Shown here in pieces: positions 14,020-19,531 of a stretch of 20,927 nucleotides of DNA. The translations under genes were made by a program, and so were the position numbers. This stretch comes from JANXPZ01 sp033853925 (lineage in GTDB: Bacteria > Eisenbacteria > RBG-16-71-46): assembly GCA_033853925.1 (NCBI GenBank), contig JAWOLC010000141.1:1-20927 (forward strand), written 5' to 3'. The notes under the pieces were generated by a model. It saw nothing but the letters and a program-made list of their open reading frames with translations. It was not told the DNA's origin and did no database searches. Each line of letters opens with the position of its first letter. Position 1 is the first letter of the stretch.

Positions 14020-14571
14020 ATGAAGATCTACACGCGCACCGGCGACGACGGCAGCACGGGGCTGCTCGGCCCGGGCCGAGTCCTCAAGCACACGGCGCGC
14101 GTGGAGGCGTACGGCAGCGTGGACGAGCTGAACGCCGCGCTGGGCCGGGCCCGGACGCTCGACGCCGAGAGCTGGCTGGCGGCCGAGCTGTCGACGATCC
14201 AGGCCAGGCTCTTCCACGTCGGGGCCGAGCTGGCCACCACGGCGCCGGAGGCATTGGACAAGCTCGAGCGCATCTCGGACGATGACGTGAGCGCGCTGGA
14301 GCGCTGGATCGACCGGCTGGACGCCGAGCTGCCCCCGCTGGCCAACTTCGTGCTGCCGGCCGGCTCCGCGCTGGCGGCCGAGCTGCACGTCGCGCGCACC
14401 GTCTGCCGGCGGGCGGAGCGTCGCACGGTGGCCCTGGCCCAGGCCGAGCCTGTCGAGCCTCGCCTCGTTCGCTATCTGAACCGTCTCGGTGATCTGCTCT
14501 TCGTCATGGCTCGCTGGTGCAACCAGCGCGCGGGCGTGGCCGAGACCGTATGGCGGCCGAGGCCGCGCTGA
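14020..14571 (+). CDS. ATP:cob(I)alamin adenosyltransferase, PduO type
   Basis: A 183-residue enzyme that transfers the adenosyl group of ATP to cob(I)alamin to give adenosylcobalamin, the cofactor of methylmalonyl-CoA mutase, class II ribonucleotide reductase and others. Motifs: KIYTRTGDDGSTGLL at the N-terminus (ATP-binding), YGSVDELNA (31-39), CRRAERRTVAL (129-139) with the ATP-contacting Arg residues, and YLNRLGDLLFVMAR (152-165). Length matches the single-domain PduO/MMAB family, which acts as a trimer. No cobalamin-biosynthesis or mutase gene lies in the window, so it probably serves corrinoid salvage. It has its own promoter and is followed by the rho leader. High certainty of family. 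Confidence 0.95.
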   Translation: MKIYTRTGDDGSTGLLGPGRVLKHTARVEAYGSVDELNAALGRARTLDAESWLAAELSTIQARLFHVGAELATTAPEALDKLERISDDDVSALERWIDRLDAELPPLANFVLPAGSALAAELHVARTVCRRAERRTVALAQAEPVEPRLVRYLNRLGDLLFVMARWCNQRAGVAETVWRPRPR

Positions 14572-14589
14572 TCGCCCCGGCAGGGCCCC

Positions 14590-14618
14590 TGGACAAGGGG
14601 CGGGGCGGCGGGGATAAT
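14590..14618 (+). promoter_or_regulatory. Sigma70-like promoter upstream of rho
   Basis: TGGACA (14590-14595), 17-bp spacer, GATAAT (14613-14618): five of six matches in each hexamer, the best overall promoter in the window. The predicted start near 14625 lies ~20 nt before the small upstream ORF and ~515 nt before rho. Confidence 0.65.
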
Positions 14619-14645
14619 GCCGCCGCGCAACTCGGAGGAAGACCC

Positions 14646-14756
14646 ATGCGCCGGATGCCGGATCGCATCGCGTCCGGACGCCGCTTCCCTCGCGAGTGGC
14701 TCCCCGTCCGATCCTCGCGCTCCCGCCGATTTCATCCGCGAGCGCGGACGTGGTGA
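14646..14756 (+). CDS. Possible 36-residue Arg-rich leader peptide upstream of rho
   Basis: ATG 14646 is preceded by GGAGGAAG at ideal spacing and lies ~21 nt after the predicted transcription start. The frame encodes 36 residues (MRRMPDRIASGRRFPREW and onward), about one third arginine, and ends with TGA at 14756. The 13-nt string spanning its Shine-Dalgarno and ATG is repeated exactly at the rho start. E. coli rho is preceded by a 33-residue leader peptide gene, rhoL, so position and size have precedent; the sequences are not obviously related. It may be translated for regulation rather than for its product. Unproven. Confidence 0.4.
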   Translation: MRRMPDRIASGRRFPREWLPVRSSRSRRFHPRARTW

Positions 14757-15140
14757 TCCTCGTTCCGGCCAGCCGGCGGCACGTGGAGGTGGCCTCCACC
14801 GAGCTGCCCGGGCCGAGTGAGGGGATGACAGAGAGAACCCGAGGAGAGGTCCGCCTCGGGCTCGGGAGTGGCAGTGGGCGCCCCCAGACGAAGGAGGGCG
14901 CCGACGCGGGCGGTGTCGCCACCGTGCCACCCCCGGCCGGCAGCCTCGCAGTCCCTGCCGGCGACGAGCTGCAGAAACGGAATTGAGGACCGGCCGGTCG
15001 ATGCCCGCGGGCGCGGCTCTTCGCCTCTCCCGCGCGAGCAGCCCGGCGCGGTCCCGTGCTGAAGACCCCGCGTCCGCTCGCCGGCGACACGCACCAGACT
15101 CTTCTGGCGCCGGAACGAGGGACCCGCAGAAGGAAGACCC

Positions 15141-16355
15141 ATGAGATCACGTCGCCGCCGGCCACGAGGACCGCGTCCGCCCCAGCCACAAGCCCCGGGA
15201 GGAGGCGAGTCCGGTTTCCCCCAGGCCAGCGCGGAAGGGGGCGTGAGCCCCGGCTCCGCCGGGCCGCCACAGGGCCGCCGCCGGCGCAGGCGCGGGCGCA
15301 GCGGCAATCGCCCGCTCAGCAACGCCTCGCCGCAGCCTTACGCGAACGCCGGAGGCCAGCTGCGGCCACCGGGACAGCGCCGCGGCCGCCGCGGCCGTGG
15401 CGGCGGGGGCGGAGGCGGGGGCGGAGGCAATGGGCCGACGGCGAAGCGGCGCGGGCTGGAGCTGCTGCGCGACATGCAGCAGGCGGGCGCGGCCCTCGAC
15501 CCGACCGAGCGCCTGCGGCTCGAGCTGCTCCCCGGCCAGGGCAATCCGCCGTACGGCGATCGCCTCACGGGACGCTGCATCGATCTCGTCGCGCCGCTCG
15601 GGCGCGGGCAGCGCTGCCTCATCGTCTCGCCGCCGAAGGCGGGCAAGACCCGAATCCTGCAGAGCATCGCCGCCTCCGTGGCCTGCAACCATCCGGACGT
15701 CGCGATCTACGCCCTGCTCGTGGACGAGCGCCCGGAGGAGGTCACCGACTTCCGCCGGAACACGCCCGCCACCGTGATCGCCGCCTCGAGCGACATGAGC
15801 ATCCAGGAGCACATCGAGACCGCCGAGAACGCGATCGAGACCGTGGCCGGCCTGGTGCTCGAGGGCAAGGACGTGGTGCTGCTGCTGGACTCGATCACCC
15901 GGCTCGCGCGCGCCTACAACAACGCCTCCGAGGGGACGGGACGCACGCTCTCCGGAGGCCTGGACGCGGCGACCATGCAGGCCCCGCGCATGATCTTCGG
16001 CGCGGCCCGCAAGATCGAGGGCAGCGGCTCGCTCACCATCGCCGGCACGGCCCTCATCGACACCGGCTCGCGGATGGATCAGGTCATCTTCGAGGAGTTC
16101 AAGGGCACGGGGAACAGCGAGATCTTCCTCTCGCGCGAGCTGGCCGAGCGGCGCATCTATCCGGCCATCGACATCCAGAAGACCGGCACGCGCAAGGAAG
16201 AGAAGCTGTACCCGGCCGAGATCGTTCCGCGCCTGCACCTGCTCCGGCGCGGCCTCGCCGGCCTGCATCCCCAGGAGGCCATGACCAAGCTGCTCGAGCT
16301 GATGACTCGTTGCAAGACCAACGCGGAGATCTTCGAGCTGCTCGCTCGGGCGTGA
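15141..16355 (+). CDS. rho: Rho-family transcription termination factor without the OB-fold primary RNA-binding domain
   Basis: A 404-residue hexameric RNA-dependent ATPase/helicase of the Rho family. From ~105 on it aligns with the E. coli linker and motor: GRCIDLVAPLGRGQR (144-158), Walker A SPPKAGKT (163-170), VDERPEEV with catalytic E196, Walker B LLLD (247-250), Q-loop region around 261-273, R-loop region ALIDTGSRMD, and the arginine finger in GTRKEE (R351). The motor looks functional. The usual N-terminal OB fold that grips C-rich RNA is missing. Residues 1-105 are instead low-complexity, with Arg clusters at 3-9, 46-54 and 80-86 and a run of ten glycines at 87-96. AAGGAAG precedes the ATG. 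It could be the only Rho or a paralogue. Confidence 0.92.
   Translation: MRSRRRRPRGPRPPQPQAPGGGESGFPQASAEGGVSPGSAGPPQGRRRRRRGRSGNRPLSNASPQPYANAGGQLRPPGQRRGRRGRGGGGGGGGGGNGPTAKRRGLELLRDMQQAGAALDPTERLRLELLPGQGNPPYGDRLTGRCIDLVAPLGRGQRCLIVSPPKAGKTRILQSIAASVACNHPDVAIYALLVDERPEEVTDFRRNTPATVIAASSDMSIQEHIETAENAIETVAGLVLEGKDVVLLLDSITRLARAYNNASEGTGRTLSGGLDAATMQAPRMIFGAARKIEGSGSLTIAGTALIDTGSRMDQVIFEEFKGTGNSEIFLSRELAERRIYPAIDIQKTGTRKEEKLYPAEIVPRLHLLRRGLAGLHPQEAMTKLLELMTRCKTNAEIFELLARA
15401..15427 (+). repeat. 12-bp tandem repeat encoding the Rho glycine run
   Basis: GGCGGGGGCGGA occurs twice in tandem, followed by GGC, inside rho. It encodes most of the ten-residue glycine tract. Such a repeat is prone to slippage, so the length of this linker may vary between strains. 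Confidence 0.5.
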
Positions 16356-18274
16356 GCGCGACGGCGGAGTCGGGACGCGCGGACCCGGGCCGACCCTCCC
16401 GACCCGCGCGCGGCTGGCTGCGGGCTGCGGCGCTGCTGGCCGCGGCCGGCACCGTCGGGGCGGCCGGCCGCGCGGCGTTCGAGCTGGCTCGCGTGTGCAG
16501 CGCGGCGGGCGGGCTCCCCCAGTGGGACCGCGCCGACCACGGCCTGGCGGGCGTGGAGCTGGCGCGCGCGTTGAGCCGCGCCGACCTCGTGGGCTTCGTG
16601 CTCGGCATCAACCGCCAGGTCACCTGGCCGTTCGTCCATTCGCTGCTGCTGGCTCCCTGGCTGCTCCTGCGCGGCGACAGCTACGTGGCCGCGGATCAGC
16701 TCAGCAGCCTGCTCCACGCGGGGACCGTGCTCGCGGTCTTCGCGGCGGGCCTGCGCCTGCACCCCACGCGCGGCGCCTGGGTGGGCGCGGCGGCCGCGGC
16801 GCTGACCCTGATCGCGCCCTACTACCGGCTCTTCGGCACCCTGGCCATGCTCGAGATGCCCGGCGCCTTCCTGCTGGCCCTCACCCTCGCCCTCTGGCTG
16901 CACGAGGCCGATTCGCCCGGGCCGAGCGGATGGACGATTGCCGCGGGCCTCAGCACGACCGCGCTCTTCCTCTGCAAGTACAATTACGGCCTCCTCTGGC
17001 TCGTGCCGCTGCTCTGGCACCTCTGGCGCACGACCGAGGCGCCGCTCCGGGCCGAGATCGCGGCGCGCCTGCGCGCCGCCTGGCGCGGTCGCCGCTGGGC
17101 CAGGCCGTTCCCGCTCTTCCTGCTCGCCTACGCGCTCGCGCTCGCCGGCATCCTGGTCACGGGCGGCGGCGCCTTCCGCCTCGCGGGCCGCGTCGTCTCG
17201 GTGCGCTCCCCCGGCAATCCGGCGTACGTCTTCTACCTGATCCTGCTCGGCTGGGGCGTCGCGGCCGTGCGGCGCTCTGGCGGCATCGGCGCCGTGTGGC
17301 GGAGGATTTCGCGGCGCCATCGGATCCTCGTGAGCACCGTCTTCCTGCCCCTGGCGCTCTGGTTCCTGATCCCGGTGCCCAATCGGGTGAAGGAGTTCTT
17401 CGGCTTCGTCGTGAACCGCAGCAGCGGCGCGGGCTCCATGTCGCTGGCGAGCCTGCTCTACTACCCGCAGGCGTTCGTGCGCGACTACTCGCCCGACCCG
17501 GCCATCGGCTGGCTCGTTCTGGCGCTGGCCTGCGTGCCGCCGCGCGGCCGGCGCGCAGGTGATCGCCTGCTCTACGCCGCGTTCGCGTTCGGCTTTCTCT
17601 CGACCGCCGTGCACCACTTCCACGATCCCCGCTTCCTCTTCACGACCGCGCTTCTCGTCTGGCTGCGCGGGGCTCAGACGGCCGTGGCCCTGCTGGCGCT
17701 CCTGCTCGACCGCCCGCACAAGGTTCGCTTCTGGCGCGAGGCGGTCTGGGCAGCGAGCCTGGCGGGCCTGTTGGCCTGGGGCTGGCTGGGCGGTCCGCCC
17801 TTCGCCGCCGAAGCCGCGGCGCACCGGGAGCAGAACTCACCCGACGCCTTCGCGCCCGCCCTGGACCGCGCTCTCGACCACGTGTTCGGCGCCGAGCGAG
17901 GCGCCGTCGTGCTCGGCTGCTCGAACTGGCTCAGTCCCGCGCTGCTTCACTGGGGGGCGTTGCGCCGCTCGCCGGACCTCCCCTCCGCGCGGCTCCCCCG
18001 GCGACCGCCCTGGCTGCCCGAGGGAGCCAGCCAGGCCGCCATCGCCGAGCGGATCGAGCGCCTGCGGGAGAGCGGCCGGATCGTCGTCGCGGTCGTGCCG
18101 GCGGGCCCTCTGCCCTCCGCGGCCAGGGACTACCGGGCCGAAGTGTGGGCGGACTCCGTCACGGTGGCCCGGCTGGATCGGCGTCCAGACGTCGTCAAGG
18201 ATGCGGACGAAGCCTTGGGCAGTCCCAGCTTCCCCCTGCGCTTCGTCGTCTTCCGCTTCACCGGGCGCGGCTGA
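16352..18274 (+). CDS. GT-C fold membrane glycosyltransferase (GT39/ArnT-like)
   Basis: A 640-residue polytopic protein with about ten membrane helices in its first ~490 residues and a soluble C-terminal part. After the first helix (~23-41) comes the first periplasmic loop with QWDRADHGLAG (D59, D62, H63). This acidic motif, near the end of helix 1, is typical of GT-C enzymes that use polyprenyl-phosphate-linked sugars. TWPFVHSLLLAPWLLL and MLEMPGAFLLALTLALWLH fit the multi-helix core. The probable role is transfer of a sugar to a lipid or protein at the periplasmic face. The GTG start overlaps the rho stop (GTGA), so it is in the rho transcript. Acceptor and sugar unknown. Confidence 0.78.
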   Translation: MSATAESGRADPGRPSRPARGWLRAAALLAAAGTVGAAGRAAFELARVCSAAGGLPQWDRADHGLAGVELARALSRADLVGFVLGINRQVTWPFVHSLLLAPWLLLRGDSYVAADQLSSLLHAGTVLAVFAAGLRLHPTRGAWVGAAAAALTLIAPYYRLFGTLAMLEMPGAFLLALTLALWLHEADSPGPSGWTIAAGLSTTALFLCKYNYGLLWLVPLLWHLWRTTEAPLRAEIAARLRAAWRGRRWARPFPLFLLAYALALAGILVTGGGAFRLAGRVVSVRSPGNPAYVFYLILLGWGVAAVRRSGGIGAVWRRISRRHRILVSTVFLPLALWFLIPVPNRVKEFFGFVVNRSSGAGSMSLASLLYYPQAFVRDYSPDPAIGWLVLALACVPPRGRRAGDRLLYAAFAFGFLSTAVHHFHDPRFLFTTALLVWLRGAQTAVALLALLLDRPHKVRFWREAVWAASLAGLLAWGWLGGPPFAAEAAAHREQNSPDAFAPALDRALDHVFGAERGAVVLGCSNWLSPALLHWGALRRSPDLPSARLPRRPPWLPEGASQAAIAERIERLRESGRIVVAVVPAGPLPSAARDYRAEVWADSVTVARLDRRPDVVKDADEALGSPSFPLRFVVFRFTGRG

Positions 18275-18382
18275 TCTCGGGGGTCCCGGCGGATGAGATC
18301 GCCGGACGGCGTCGAGCACTCTTGGGGCCGCGGACCAAGTCTTCACGAGATCGTGACGCTTGGCCTTCCCGCCCGGTGTAGA

Positions 18383-18542
18383 AATGTCGTGTGCGGACGG
18401 AATCCTTCTTCCCCGTCTGCGCATCTAGAGTCGGTAGTTCGGGAGAAGGTGTTCGAAGACCCTTGGGTGCGGCCCCCGAGACTTTGGATGCCTCTCCCAC
18501 TTTAGCCACCCCGCTCACCAACGTGGGCGGGGTGGTTCTTTT
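18383..18542 (+). ncRNA. Candidate small RNA or structured 3' UTR
   Basis: Three hairpins in order: a 12-bp stem with three G-U pairs (18389-18400 with 18413-18424, 12-nt pyrimidine-rich loop); a GGGAGAAGG/CCTCTCCC stem enclosing a CTTGGG/CCCGAG hairpin (about 18441-18498); and a 13-bp terminator. A weak TAGAAA element lies at 18379-18384 without a good -35. It begins more than 100 nt after the GT-C stop, so it could be an independent RNA or the processed 3' end of the rho operon. No known RNA family was recognised. Confidence 0.27.
18506..18542 (+). terminator. Intrinsic terminator, plus strand
   Basis: CCACCCCGCTCAC (18506-18518) pairs with GTGGGCGGGGTGG (18523-18535), 13 bp with one G-U pair and a CAAC loop, followed by TTCTTTT. 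It ends the rho and GT-C transcript or the candidate RNA. Confidence 0.88.
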
Positions 18543-18544
18543 CA

Positions 18545-18563
18545 GCGGCGCGCAGCGCGCCGC
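18545..18563. repeat. Perfect 8-bp hairpin between the two terminators
   Basis: GCGGCGCG (18545-18552), loop CAG, CGCGCCGC (18556-18563). It lies exactly between the T-tracts of the facing terminators and is symmetrical, so it may act as a shared transcription block for both strands. Confidence 0.6.
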
Positions 18564-18602
18564 AAAGAAGACCGCCGCCCCGGGTGCTGCCCGGAGCGGC
18601 GG
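18564..18602 (-). terminator. Intrinsic terminator of efp
   Basis: On the minus strand a 13-bp stem (CCGCCGC, a U-G pair, CCGGG; loop of five; then the complement) spans 18572-18602 and is followed by TCTTCTTT (18571 down to 18564). It begins 18 bp after the efp stop codon. Confidence 0.87.
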
Positions 18603-18619
18603 CGCCTCGAGGAGCCTCG

Positions 18620-19177
18620 CTACACGCGCTCGACGAACTCCCCCGTGCGCGTGTCGATCTTCACGCGATCGCCCGGCTCGATGTAGGGCGGCACCTTGAT
18701 CTCGAGGCCGGTCTCCAGCGTCGCGGGCTTCTGCGTGTTCTGCACCGCGGCCCCCTTGATGTTGGGCGTCGTCTCCTTGACCGTCAGCTCGATGAACATC
18801 GGCACCTCGATGCCCACCACGCGGCCCTCGAAATACTGCGCGGTGATGACCATGCCCTCGGTGAGGTAGCCGACGTTCTCCCCCAGCACGTCCGAGTGCA
18901 GCGACATCATGTCGTAGTTCTCGGTGTTCATGAAGTGGTAGTCGTCGCCGGCCCGATAGCTGTACTGCAGCTTGTGCTCCTCGAGCGCGGCGCGATCCAC
19001 CTTGTCCTCGGAGCGGAACCGGTGCTCGGTGTTGGAGCCGGTCTCGATGTTCACGAGCCGGGTCTGCACCATGCCGCGCCAGTTCCCCGGCGTGACGTGC
19101 AGGACGTTCGTCACCCGGTGCGGCTTGCCGTTGTGCATGATGACCATGCCCACCTTGAGCTGGGTCGCGGCGATCAA
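18620..19177 (-). CDS. efp: Translation elongation factor P
   Basis: A 185-residue EF-P, which binds ribosomes stalled at polyproline and helps form the peptide bond. It has the normal three beta-barrel layout. The KOW-like domain I begins IAATQLKVGMVIMHNGKPHR, the middle OB domain contains EVPMFIELTVKETTPNIKG, and the C-terminal OB domain ends in the EF-P signature GDRVKIDTRTGEFVERV. The start is the TTG at 19177: AAGGAG lies 6 nt upstream and it gives family length; ATG 19147 would remove the first strand. The loop tip reads TPGNWRGMV. The position of E. coli Lys34 is Asn32, with Arg at 34, so lysine-based modification is not possible there. Own promoter and terminator. High certainty. Confidence 0.96.
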   Translation of the reverse strand: MIAATQLKVGMVIMHNGKPHRVTNVLHVTPGNWRGMVQTRLVNIETGSNTEHRFRSEDKVDRAALEEHKLQYSYRAGDDYHFMNTENYDMMSLHSDVLGENVGYLTEGMVITAQYFEGRVVGIEVPMFIELTVKETTPNIKGAAVQNTQKPATLETGLEIKVPPYIEPGDRVKIDTRTGEFVERV

Positions 19178-19257
19178 TTCGAACTCCTTGGAGGCTGGGG
19201 TCGGCGACGAAGGGGACCACGCCCCTCGGGGCCTCCCCGAGTGGAACGCGGCCGATG

Positions 19258-19287
19258 ATTGTGCCCGAGACGGGGCCCCGCGCGCAA
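19258..19287 (-). promoter_or_regulatory. Putative efp promoter
   Basis: On the minus strand TTGCGC (19282-19287), 18-bp spacer, CACAAT (19258-19263): the same two hexamers as the nadE promoter. The predicted start is near 19251, giving a ~74-nt leader with a Shine-Dalgarno, unlike nadE. Confidence 0.5.
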
Positions 19288-19480
19288 ATGCGGCCCATCC
19301 CGCGGCCCGTCCCGCGCGCGATCCGATGGCGACGGCGGGCCGCAGGGCGCGCCGGCCCGGCGCGCTCGTCACGGCGGGCGCCTCGCTCGTCGGTCGGTGA
19401 GCGGGGCGGGCCGCTCCGCCTGCAACCGCAGCCGGGTCCGATCCGTCGTACGGGTGTGGGGTCGCGGCACGCGGGGCGCT

Positions 19481-19499
19481 CCTGCACCGCGCGTGCAGG
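19481..19499 (+). promoter_or_regulatory. Inverted repeat upstream of the DUF5916 gene
   Basis: CCTGCAC (19481-19487), CGCGC, GTGCAGG (19493-19499). A perfect 7-bp inverted repeat 33 bp ahead of the ATG, either an operator or a leader hairpin. No T-run follows, so it is not a terminator. Confidence 0.35.
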
Positions 19500-19531
19500 C
19501 CGCGGCCGTTTCGCCGGCTCAGGAGCCCACC

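Larger units (their letters stand above)
14572..15140 (+). other. 569-bp rho leader region
   Basis: Holds a promoter (14590-14618), a small Arg-rich ORF (14646-14756) and several hairpins: CCCGAGG/CCTCGGG (14838-14860, 7 bp) and GCCGGCAG/CTGCCGGC (14936-14962, 8 bp). The rho Shine-Dalgarno AAGGAAG lies just before 15141. I looked here for a missing N-terminal part of Rho and found no frame with OB-fold-like sequence. A leader of about 500 nt is compatible with autoregulation of rho by attenuation, as known in E. coli. Confidence 0.5.
18275..18619. other. 345-bp convergent region between the GT-C gene and efp
   Basis: Contains no gene. It holds a possible small RNA on the plus strand (18383-18542), a plus-strand intrinsic terminator (18506-18542), a perfect palindromic hairpin (18545-18563) and a minus-strand terminator for efp (18564-18602). 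The two terminators face each other, as usual between converging genes. Confidence 0.6.
19178..19531. other. 354-bp divergent region between efp and the DUF5916 gene
   Basis: Carries the efp promoter and leader on the minus strand, with a CTCGGGG/CCCCGAG hairpin (19225-19241) near the predicted efp 5' end and a CGGGGCCCCG palindrome (19271-19280) inside the promoter spacer. On the DUF5916 side there is a CCTGCAC/GTGCAGG inverted repeat (19481-19499) 33 bp before the ATG. I found no convincing -35/-10 pair for the DUF5916 gene. Confidence 0.5.

Noticed and set aside
14838..14860. GAGGAGAGGTCC-type string reminiscent of the RNase P RNA core
   Set aside because: Only a loose match to one conserved region; the other conserved RNase P blocks are absent.
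15043..15056. CCGGCGCGGTCCCG, resembling part of the cobalamin riboswitch B12 box
   Set aside because: The neighbouring conserved elements (AGGGAA, GCCACTG, AGACC block in the right order) are missing, and the downstream gene is rho, not a cobalamin gene.
14646..15140. Possible frameshifted N-terminal domain of Rho upstream of the called start
   Set aside because: None of the three forward frames contains OB-fold-like sequence, and the rho ATG at 15141 has its own strong Shine-Dalgarno.
15056..16351. Upstream extension of the GT-C glycosyltransferase frame through rho
   Set aside because: It is out of frame with rho and encodes Arg/Pro-rich shadow sequence; GTG 16352 overlapping the rho stop is the sensible start.
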